Positions 17,366-28,269 of a stretch of DNA of 64,000 nt are shown piece by piece (position 1 is the stretch's first letter; each line of letters starts with the position of its first letter). Source of the DNA: Gluconobacter frateurii. GTDB lineage: Bacteria; Pseudomonadota; Alphaproteobacteria; Acetobacterales; Acetobacteraceae. Location: positions 372,001 through 436,000 of the forward strand of contig NZ_BEWN01000003.1 of NCBI RefSeq assembly GCF_002723955.1, read 5' to 3'. Made by a program: the position numbers and the translations under genes. The notes beneath the pieces are model-generated. The model did not search any database, had not been told where the DNA came from, and saw only the letters and a program-made list of their open reading frames with translations.

Positions 17366-20300
17366 TGTCGGTCATTGCCCTCTGCATCCGGCGACCCATC
17401 GGCACCACACTTGTCGTAATCGGGCTTATGATTGCCGGGATGATTGGCTACTGGCTTCTCCCAATTGCCGATCTTCCCAATGTGGATCTACCAGTCATTC
17501 AGGTTCAGGCCCAGCAGGCAGGCGGCACACCGGAAGAAATTGCCAGCACGATTGCCGAACCGCTGGAACGGCATCTGGGCACAATCTCCGGTCTGACGGA
17601 AATGACATCCCAGTCTGTAACCGGACAGGTCAATATTTCCCTTCAGTTCGACACCTCCCGCAACGTCAACAGCGCGGCTCGTGACGTACAGGCTGCGATC
17701 CATGCAGCGCGTGCTGACCTCCCCGCGACCCTGCGACAGGATCCGACCTATCACGCCGCCAACACTGCCGGGATGCCAATCCTCATCATGGCGCTGACAT
17801 CCAAGACCAAGACTTCCGCGCAAATCTATGATGCGGCGACCAATATTCTGGAGCAGCATCTTGCCCAGATCAGCGGCGTTGGTCAGGTTGAGCTTGGCGG
17901 AAGCGCATTGCCTGCCGTCCGGGTGGAAATGAACCCACTCAAGATTTTCAAGTACGGCATTGGGTTCGAAGACATTCGCGCGGCTCTTGCCGCAGCCAAT
18001 GCCAATACGCCCAAGGGGTTCGTCAATCGCGGCAACCAGCGCATCATCCTTCGGACCAACGATCAGGTGCACGGCGCCAAGGATCTTCAGGGGCTGATCG
18101 TTGCCTATCGCAGCAATCGACCCGTGCGGCTGGAAGATGTCGCGGATGTTTCAGACGGCGTGGAAGACGTGGAGAATGGCGGTTTCTATAACGGACAGCC
18201 TGCTGTTCTTGTCATCATCTTTCCTCGCGCTGGCGCAAATGTAGTTCAGACGATTGACCAGGTCCGGGCAGAATTTCCGATGCTCACCTCTGCTCTCCCA
18301 GCGGATGTGGAACTGCATGTCGGTATGGATCGCTCCTATACGATCCGCGCGGCCCTGAAAGACACGAAAAGCACCCTTGTCCTGTCGATCCTGCTGGTCG
18401 TGGGTGTTGTCCTGCTCTTTCTCCGCTCCCCACGTACAACCATCGTTCCCGCCGTCGTTATCCCAGCTTCGCTGGTTACGACGTTCGGGGTGATGAAGCT
18501 GCTGCATTATTCTCTCGACAGCCTGTCACTGATGGCCCTGACAATCGCAACAGGCTTTGTCGTGGATGACGCCATTGTGGTGATCGAGAACATCAGCCGT
18601 CACATGGAGATGGGAAAGACACGGGCAGAGGCGGTTCTTCTGGGAGCACAGGAAGTCTCGTTTACGGTGCTGTCCGTCTCAATCTCACTTGTGGCCGTGT
18701 TCTTTCCGATCCTGATGCTGGGTGGGCTGATCGGCAACGTCCTGCATGAATTCGCCGTGACGATCTCTGTCACTGTGCTGGTGTCCATGGTTCTCTCACT
18801 GACACTTACGCCCATGATGTGCTCCCGCATCCTTCGGGCCGATGACATGCACCATTCAACGGAAACGACAGGAGGGCTATGGTCCCGAGTATCAGCCTGG
18901 CTGGAACGGGCTTTCAACCGTCTTCAGCATGGCTATGAGCGCTCTCTGCTCGTCGCCCTGCGCCATCACCGGCTCGTCATTCTCTCGCTTCCACTGTCGA
19001 TCGGGCTGATGATTGGCCTGTTCATGATCATGCATCGTGGCCTGCTTCCCACAACGGACAGTGGTACCATGATGGCACATCTTACCGCCGATCAAGCTGT
19101 CTCCTTTCAGAAGATGATGGGCAAGATTACAGAGGTGGAAAAGAAGATCCTTTCAAACCCGGATGTCGTAAGTGTCACAGGGTTTATCGGTGGCCGGAGC
19201 GCGGCAAACCAAGCCAACATGTTCATCGAACTGAAAGACAAGAGCGAGCGCCACGTTTCTGCCCTTGAGACCATCGCGGATCTGCGCCGCCGCACCCATG
19301 ATCTTCTGGGTGCCCAGTTCATCGCCATGCTGCCGAACCTCCTGCCCTCCGGTGCACGACAGGCCAATGCGGCATATCAATATTCCCTTCAAAGCAGCGA
19401 TGCGACCACCCTTTATGAATGGATGCCGCGCTTGCAGGCAGCCCTTCAGCGCCATCCGCAACTGACAGACATTTCGACGGACGTTCAGCGTGGAGGTCTG
19501 GCAACCAATGTGGATATCGACCGGGATCTTGCAGCCCGCACGACCCTAACACCCCAACTTGTTGCCAACGCCCTCTATGACGCGTTTGGGCAGCGTTCAG
19601 CCTCCGTAATTTACAACCCCCTGAACCAGTACCGCGTCGTCATGAACGTCAAACCAGAGTACTGGCAGAACGCCGAGATGCTCCAGCGCGTCTGGGTCAG
19701 CGCTTCCGGTGGCACGGCCAGTGGCAGCACTCAGACAAACACCATCCGCATGTCTTCGGACAGCAGCTCCACCACGACGTCAGCCAGTACTACCTCTTTC
19801 AAAAACTCTGTCGCCAACAGCCTCGCAGGGGGCAGCAGTACGTCCAGTGGTTCAGCCGTTTCCTCAACTGCCGAAACGCTTATTCCTCTCTCGGTTGTCT
19901 CCAGAATTTACGATGCCACGACGTCTTTGACCGTCAATCATCAGGGACAGGCGCTCGCTGCAACGCTTTCCTTCAACCTTGCTTCAGGCGCCTCGATGTC
20001 GGATGCGGTAAGGATTATCAATGAAGAGATGGTGAAGCTGAATGTGCCATCCACGATCCATGGCAGCTTCGCGGGAACAGCCGCCCAGTTCCAGAGTTCG
20101 GCCAGTTCGGAACCGCTGCTGATTATCGCTGCTCTGGCGGCTGTCTATATGGTTCTGGGTATCCTGTATGAGAGTTTCGTCCATCCTCTGACCATTCTCT
20201 CAACACTTCCCTCAGCCGGTGTCGGAGCCCTTCTGGCCCTCTACCTTTTTGGGCAGGAGTTCGACATCATTGCTCTGATCGGGCTCATCCTGCTCATCGG

Positions 20301-20667
20301 CATCGTCAAGAAAAATGCGATCATGCTTGTGGATTTTGCCATCAACGCGGAGCGCAACGAGAACCAGTCCGCGAAGGATGCCATCCATACTGCCTGTCTT
20401 TTACGGTTCCGCCCCATTCTCATGACAACGATCGCGGCAGCCATGGGAGCCCTTCCCCTTGTTCTTGGTAATGGTTACGGCGCGGAAATACGCCGCCCGC
20501 TGGGCATCGCTATCGTAGGCGGACTGTTCTTCAGCCAGATCCTGACGCTGTACACCACGCCCGTTGTCTATCTGTATCTCGATCATTTTGGTCAGTGGGG
20601 ACGGAAAACGATCCCGCCATTTTTCCATAATCTCGTCCGGATCATCCGTCCGGCACGCTCCTCTTAA
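17365..20667 (+). CDS. RND multidrug efflux pump subunit, MdtC-like, with Ser/Thr-rich insertion
   Basis: A 1,100-residue paralogue of the preceding pump, expected to assemble with it. The N-terminus is RRPIGTTLVVIGLMIAGMIG, the proton-relay motif ATGFVVDDAIVVIENI is intact, and LLIGIVKKNAIMLVDFAI lies in the C-terminal half. It is longer than its partner mainly because of a low-complexity Ser/Thr/Gly stretch at about residues 779-845 (nt 19700-19890) in the second periplasmic region. The partner has only a short Gly/Ser/Thr stretch at the same place. The stop TAA overlaps the ATG of the outer-membrane gene by one base. Confidence 0.94.
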   Translation: MSVIALCIRRPIGTTLVVIGLMIAGMIGYWLLPIADLPNVDLPVIQVQAQQAGGTPEEIASTIAEPLERHLGTISGLTEMTSQSVTGQVNISLQFDTSRNVNSAARDVQAAIHAARADLPATLRQDPTYHAANTAGMPILIMALTSKTKTSAQIYDAATNILEQHLAQISGVGQVELGGSALPAVRVEMNPLKIFKYGIGFEDIRAALAAANANTPKGFVNRGNQRIILRTNDQVHGAKDLQGLIVAYRSNRPVRLEDVADVSDGVEDVENGGFYNGQPAVLVIIFPRAGANVVQTIDQVRAEFPMLTSALPADVELHVGMDRSYTIRAALKDTKSTLVLSILLVVGVVLLFLRSPRTTIVPAVVIPASLVTTFGVMKLLHYSLDSLSLMALTIATGFVVDDAIVVIENISRHMEMGKTRAEAVLLGAQEVSFTVLSVSISLVAVFFPILMLGGLIGNVLHEFAVTISVTVLVSMVLSLTLTPMMCSRILRADDMHHSTETTGGLWSRVSAWLERAFNRLQHGYERSLLVALRHHRLVILSLPLSIGLMIGLFMIMHRGLLPTTDSGTMMAHLTADQAVSFQKMMGKITEVEKKILSNPDVVSVTGFIGGRSAANQANMFIELKDKSERHVSALETIADLRRRTHDLLGAQFIAMLPNLLPSGARQANAAYQYSLQSSDATTLYEWMPRLQAALQRHPQLTDISTDVQRGGLATNVDIDRDLAARTTLTPQLVANALYDAFGQRSASVIYNPLNQYRVVMNVKPEYWQNAEMLQRVWVSASGGTASGSTQTNTIRMSSDSSSTTTSASTTSFKNSVANSLAGGSSTSSGSAVSSTAETLIPLSVVSRIYDATTSLTVNHQGQALAATLSFNLASGASMSDAVRIINEEMVKLNVPSTIHGSFAGTAAQFQSSASSEPLLIIAALAAVYMVLGILYESFVHPLTILSTLPSAGVGALLALYLFGQEFDIIALIGLILLIGIVKKNAIMLVDFAINAERNENQSAKDAIHTACLLRFRPILMTTIAAAMGALPLVLGNGYGAEIRRPLGIAIVGGLFFSQILTLYTTPVVYLYLDHFGQWGRKTIPPFFHNLVRIIRPARSS

Positions 20668-22232
20668 TGTCACGCCTGCCCCAGGACGTTCTCATGACAA
20701 GACGCTCTCGATCTGTATTGATCAGCCTCCGCGCCAATGCGCTGGTTTTCACATCTCTGGCTCTGTCCGGCTGCCTGATGGTGGGGCCGACCTACAAGCG
20801 CCCGCATGCCATTGTCTCTGCAAAGTTCAAGGAACTGAAGCCTACTCCTGGCTGGACTGTGGCGACCCCACATATGGCCGACTATCCGAAAGGTGAATGG
20901 TGGAGGATCTATAACGATCCTGTCCTCAACCAACTTGAAAGCCAGGTTACGCTTAATAACCAGAACCTGAAGGAATATGAGGCCGCATTTCGCAAGGCTC
21001 GGGCCACAGTGACAGCAGCCAGAGCCAGTCTGTATCCGACACTCGCCGGCAGCCTGAGCTTTGCACGAAACAGCCAGGGCGGCACTGCCAGTTCCACAAG
21101 CGGCACCCAGTACACAACGGGTTCAACCAAGAATACCTATGCAGCCCAGATGACGGCAGACTGGGATCTGGACCTGTGGGGCAAGATCAGACGGCAGGTT
21201 CAGGAACAGGTTGCAGCCGCACAGATCAGTGCCGCGGACGTCGCCAATGCCCGTCTGTCTTACCAGTCCGAGCTTGCTCAGGATTATTTCTCCCTCCGAT
21301 ACGAAGAATCTCTGAAGTCCCTACTGGAGCGGTCTGCCGCTCTGTATGAACATTATCTGGATATCGTTCATAATCAGCATGTTGGTGGAACTGTCAGTGG
21401 TGCGGATGAATATCAGGCTGAGAACACACTCCAGCAAGCTCGGGCGAGTGCGACGGCAACGGATGTCAATCGTTCGGAGTATGAACACGCCATTGCCGTA
21501 TTGATCGGCCGGGCACCTGGTGACTTTTCTTTAGCTCGAGCAGGCATGCCTAACGCCGTACCGTCCGTGCCGATAACAGTACCTTCTGAACTCCTGCAAA
21601 GACGTCCGGATATTGCTGCGGCCGAGCGGCAGATGGAAGAATACAATGCAGAGATTGGAGCTGCCATCGCAGCTTTTTTCCCAGAAGTCTCACTCTCCGC
21701 CGCATACGGGTATAGTGGAAACCCCGTTCAATCATTAATTCAGGTTTCTAACCGGATCTGGTCCCTGGGGGCTTCAGCCAGTCAAACCCTGTTTGAAGGG
21801 GGGGCCCGCACAGCAGCTGTGCAGGAAGCCAATGCTGATTATGACAGTGCCGTTGCCAATTATCGGCAGGTTGTATTGACGGCTCTTCAGGACACGGAAG
21901 ATCAGCTTTCAAGCTTACGTATCCTTGAAGAACAGGGACGTCAGGAACAACAGGCCGTCACCTCTGCGCTAAAGGCAGCAGACATATCGATGAATGAATA
22001 TCGTTATGGAACAGCGATTTACACCACGGTCATTACCAGTCAGCAAACAGCCCTCTCCAATCAGGAGACGGTTCTGCAAATCCAGGAAAGCCGCTTGCTG
22101 GCAAGCGTCAAACTCATAGCAGATCTCGGTGGAGGCTGGGACACGACGAAACTGCCGAGCAAGAGCTCGTTGCAGTCTGACAACCCTCTGGTTCCAACAT
22201 TCCTTGAAAAGCCAGACACTTACAGGCCATAG
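20667..22232 (+). CDS. NodT-family outer-membrane efflux lipoprotein (TolC-like)
   Basis: A 521-residue outer-membrane channel that completes the tripartite pump. A hydrophobic leader ends in the lipobox LSGC, then VGPTYKRP, which is typical for NodT proteins. The body has two repeats of the OEP domain with long amphipathic helices; VPSELLQRRPDIAAAERQM is the family hallmark between them. The ATG at 20667 overlaps the previous stop; a second in-frame ATG at 20694 would give a more usual short leader and cannot be excluded. It is the last gene of the operon starting at 10817. Confidence 0.93.
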   Translation: MSRLPQDVLMTRRSRSVLISLRANALVFTSLALSGCLMVGPTYKRPHAIVSAKFKELKPTPGWTVATPHMADYPKGEWWRIYNDPVLNQLESQVTLNNQNLKEYEAAFRKARATVTAARASLYPTLAGSLSFARNSQGGTASSTSGTQYTTGSTKNTYAAQMTADWDLDLWGKIRRQVQEQVAAAQISAADVANARLSYQSELAQDYFSLRYEESLKSLLERSAALYEHYLDIVHNQHVGGTVSGADEYQAENTLQQARASATATDVNRSEYEHAIAVLIGRAPGDFSLARAGMPNAVPSVPITVPSELLQRRPDIAAAERQMEEYNAEIGAAIAAFFPEVSLSAAYGYSGNPVQSLIQVSNRIWSLGASASQTLFEGGARTAAVQEANADYDSAVANYRQVVLTALQDTEDQLSSLRILEEQGRQEQQAVTSALKAADISMNEYRYGTAIYTTVITSQQTALSNQETVLQIQESRLLASVKLIADLGGGWDTTKLPSKSSLQSDNPLVPTFLEKPDTYRP

Positions 22233-22292
22233 CCCGCTTTCTGTAAGAAACTGCATTTTTTACAAAATGGGAGCATCAACGAGATGAAGGGT

Positions 22293-22314
22293 GTTCCCGT
22301 CTTATGGCGGGAAC
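22293..22314 (+). terminator. Possible terminator hairpin of the MdtABC-like operon
   Basis: A 7-bp G+C-rich inverted repeat, GTTCCCG / CGGGAAC, with an 8-base loop lies 60 bp after the last efflux gene. No T-run follows, so it could instead be a processing or regulatory hairpin. Confidence 0.35.
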
Positions 22315-22411
22315 GGCTTGCCCATCGTAGTTTTCTATTAGCACGCATCCGCCCCATGTCTCTTTGTTCAGAGCCAGAATCAAAGGAAACTTGACTGCTC
22401 TGATTAAAATG

Positions 22412-22426
22412 GAACAAAACAGGAAC
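22412..22426 (+). promoter_or_regulatory. LexA (SOS) box of the mutagenesis cassette
   Basis: GAAC-aaaacag-GAAC is an exact match to the alphaproteobacterial LexA site GTTC-N7-GTTC read on the other strand. It lies just downstream of a TTGACT (-35 candidate, 22391-22396), where bound LexA would block RNA polymerase. Its position 37-51 bp before the ATG at 22463 supports that start for imuA. Confidence 0.8.
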
Positions 22427-22462
22427 ATAAATACACCCCTCTCAAGGGTTCCAACCTGTGAC

Positions 22463-23227
22463 ATGACGATGCGCCCTGAACCAAAACCCGCGATTGAAAC
22501 ACTCCGTACCGCGATCAGCCGACTGGAAGGCCAGAGTGATCGCCAGCATGCGGTGTTGCCATTTGGCGTCCGTGAAATCGACAGCCGTCTTCCCAACGGG
22601 GGGCTGGCACTTGGGGCCTTACATGAGGTGACCGGAGGAGGAAACGATGCCCTTCACTGTGCGGCTGCCGGGCAATTCTGTGCCGGGATTGTGGCCCGAA
22701 CACGCGGCAAGGTGCTGTGGATCCTGACACGACAAACTGTGTTTGCACCTGCCCTAAAGCAGGCAGGATTAGCGGCTCAGAGGATCATTTATGTAGAGGC
22801 CGCATCCGATACCGATGTTCTGGCCTGCTTTGAAGAAGGACTACGACACGGCGGCCTTGGCGCCGTTGTTGCCGAGGTCTCCCGCCTGCCTATGACAGCC
22901 TCAAGACGCCTGCAACTGGCCGCCGAGACCTCTGGCAGCCTGGGTCTTGCGATCCGGCGTTGGCGTCGATCAACAGATACAGCAGATTTCTGGCAACCTA
23001 CCGCCAGCGTGACCCGCTGGCGCGTCTCGGTCCTCCCCTCCACGCCATTGCCCGTTCCCGGGGTGGGGCGTTCCCGCTGGTTTCTGGAACTTCTCCGCGC
23101 CCGCTCAGGCGAATGCGCCGTTTTTGAAGTGGAGGCCTGTGATGACAAGGGTCGTCTCGCTTTATCTTCCACTCTGGCCAACCGATCGAATCAGGAAACG
23201 ATTGGGAAGAGACGCACCAGCGCCTGA
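22463..23227 (+). CDS. imuA: ImuA, RecA-like SOS mutagenesis protein
   Basis: A 254-residue protein related in fold to RecA/SulA; in the family it works with ImuB and DnaE2 in damage-induced translesion synthesis. Seen: IETLRTAISRLEG, then PFGVREIDSRLPNGGLALGALHEVTG, the usual opening of ImuA proteins, a degenerate nucleotide-binding region and a variable C-terminus. The frame is open further upstream to a TTG at 22364, but the LexA box falls inside that extension, so the ATG at 22463 (or 22469, two codons later) is preferred. It overlaps imuB by 86 bp. Confidence 0.9.
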   Translation: MTMRPEPKPAIETLRTAISRLEGQSDRQHAVLPFGVREIDSRLPNGGLALGALHEVTGGGNDALHCAAAGQFCAGIVARTRGKVLWILTRQTVFAPALKQAGLAAQRIIYVEAASDTDVLACFEEGLRHGGLGAVVAEVSRLPMTASRRLQLAAETSGSLGLAIRRWRRSTDTADFWQPTASVTRWRVSVLPSTPLPVPGVGRSRWFLELLRARSGECAVFEVEACDDKGRLALSSTLANRSNQETIGKRRTSA

Positions 23228-24661
23228 CGCTCCGCTGGCTCTGGTCGGGCGAGAAAAACAGCGAAGGGTCGTGCTGTCAGTCGACCTCGCAGCCCGGAAG
23301 CTGGGCCTGCGTCCCGGCATACCGGTCGCCAAGGCTCTGGCGCTCTATCCCGATCTGGCACTGATGGACGCCGATCCTGAAGGAGATCGTTTGGGGCTCG
23401 AAAGGCTGGCATTATGGTTTCAACACAGGATTGCACCCATTGTCGCCGCCGACCCACCGGATGGAGTGGTGCTGGACACGACAGGATCAGATCACCTCCA
23501 TGGCGGTGAACCTGCCATGCTCAGCAGTATGGTTCATCGTCTGGCAGAAGCCGGGTTCCGCGCGAAAGCTGCGGTCGCCGACAGTTGGGGGGCAGCTCAT
23601 GCGTTGGCCAGGTATGGTCGTGGCTCTGTTAGTGTAGTGCGGCCCGGCGAGACACAGGCTATTTTAGCCGACCTTCCAATCAAGGCACTCCGGCTTTCGC
23701 CTTCCATCGTCGCAGAACTGGCAACGTTGGGAGTAGCCCATATTGGTACTTTAGCTACCATGCCCCGAGCCCCCCTCGCCTTGCGCTTCGGCGGGCAGAT
23801 TGCCCACCGCCTGGATCAGGCTTTTGGATATACAGATGAAGTCATTACGCCCATACGTTCTGTGAGTCCGGTGGAAGTCAGCAGAAATTTTGCTGAGCCT
23901 ATTGCTGCAGCCGAGACCATCGCACGGTATATTGAAAAGCTTGCCTCTCCACTCTGTCAGGGGCTGGAAGAGCGTGGACAGGGTGTGCGTCATCTTGATC
24001 TGATACTACATCGTGTCGATAGCCACAAAGCAACCATCCGCGTTGCTACCGCTGTGCCTGTGCGAAACGCCAAACGACTTACACGTCTCCTTTGCGAAAA
24101 AATCGAAACCATCGATCCCGGCTTTGGCATCGAGCGCATGGTATTGCTGGCGAGCCGAGCGGAACCCATGGAACGACGACAGATCGTCTCTTCATTGATC
24201 GCTGAGGAGGAGCATGACATCTCCGATCTGATTGACACCCTGACGAACCGCGTCGGCGCGCAGGCTCTTTATCGTTTTGCACCAGTAGAAAGTGACCTGC
24301 CCGAACGCTCTTTTTGTCGTGTACCGCCTTTGTCGCCTGACGAAACAAGAGGCTGGCCAGAACACTGGCCACGGCCGCCCCGTCTTCTAGGGCGTCCTGA
24401 GCCTGTTCAGGCTATGGCTGAACTTCCGGATCAGCCACCTCTGTTCTTTATCTGGCGCGGTATTCGACACCGGGTAAAGTGCGCCGATGGACCGGAACGC
24501 GTTTTTGGCGAATGGTGGAAAAACGATGCCGAACTGACAATTTCCCGCGATTATTTCCGGGTTGAGAACACCCATGGCGAACGGTTCTGGCTTTACAGGG
24601 CGGGCGATGGAGAGCACGGCGAAACCGGTTCACAGGGCTGGTTTCTTCATGGAATTTTTGG

Positions 24662-24665
<4 letters not shown>
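23142..24665 (+). CDS. imuB: ImuB, catalytically inactive Y-family polymerase
   Basis: A 507-residue DinB/UmuC-related protein acting as adaptor between DnaE2, the sliding clamp and ImuA. The start reads TRVVSLYLPLWPTDRIRKRLG, with LYLPLWP where active Y-family polymerases carry catalytic Asp, as normal for ImuB. Then follow the palm/finger region (LALVGREKQRRVVLSVD, AAARKLG-type motif), a little-finger region and a C-terminal ImuB-specific segment with GEWWKNDAELTISRDYFRV. The ATG at 23142 was chosen because GGAGG lies about 6 bases upstream; the frame opens earlier at a TTG. It overlaps imuA upstream, and its TGA overlaps the dnaE2 ATG. Confidence 0.92.
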
Positions 24666-27803
<3,138 letters not shown>

Positions 27804-27832
<29 letters not shown>

Positions 27833-28229
27833 CCCTGGGGGTCGCTGCCCATCCCAGCCATTTCAATGTTCCCCGAACTACAAAGACCCCCATGACCTTC
27901 GGTCGATCCGCCATGATCATCATGACGAGCATGATGGGTACTGCTGCGATACCATTCAGAACAGCGCTCCAAAACAGTGCCTTCATAGGATCAACTGGTA
28001 GGAAATTGATGATCATGCCGACAAGCGTGGCAATCATCAGTGTCGCATAAAAAGCCTGCGCCTCCTGGGGCCGTCGCTTCAATCCGGTCGGCCACTGACG
28101 TGCTTCCCCAACTACATAAGCCGCCGAACCCGCCAGAACAGGCACTGCCAATAGTCCTGTGCCAACAATTCCCAAAGCAAAGACAGCGCCTGCGAATTGC
28201 CCGGCGATAGGACGGAAGGCTTCTGCGCC
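27804..28229 (-). pseudogene. C-terminal remnant of an NRAMP-type metal transporter
   Basis: The minus frame encodes only the last ~140 residues of an NRAMP (MntH-like) divalent metal transporter: FRPIAGQFAGAVFALGIVGT, PVLAGSAAYVVGEA, then INFLPVDPMKALFWSAVLNG and IMLVMMIMA. A full protein has over 400 residues and 10-12 membrane segments; only about the last three to four remain. A TAG closes the frame just upstream at about 28230, and the TonB-receptor gene follows immediately, so the 5' two thirds have been deleted. An internal ATG at 28175 could start a shorter product, which is unlikely to function. Confidence 0.75.
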
Positions 28230-28233
28230 CTAA

Positions 28234-28246
28234 GCCCTGAAAGGGC
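28234..28246 (-). terminator. Small hairpin downstream of the TonB receptor
   Basis: GCCCT-gaa-AGGGC forms a short 5-bp hairpin 24 bp past the receptor stop. There is no clear T-run, so it is only a possible terminator. Confidence 0.25.
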
Positions 28247-28269
28247 ACATGCAGAATATAATAGAATGA

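Noticed and set aside
22364-22462. N-terminal extension of ImuA from a TTG
   Set aside because: The extension contains the LexA box and promoter elements and has no family similarity.
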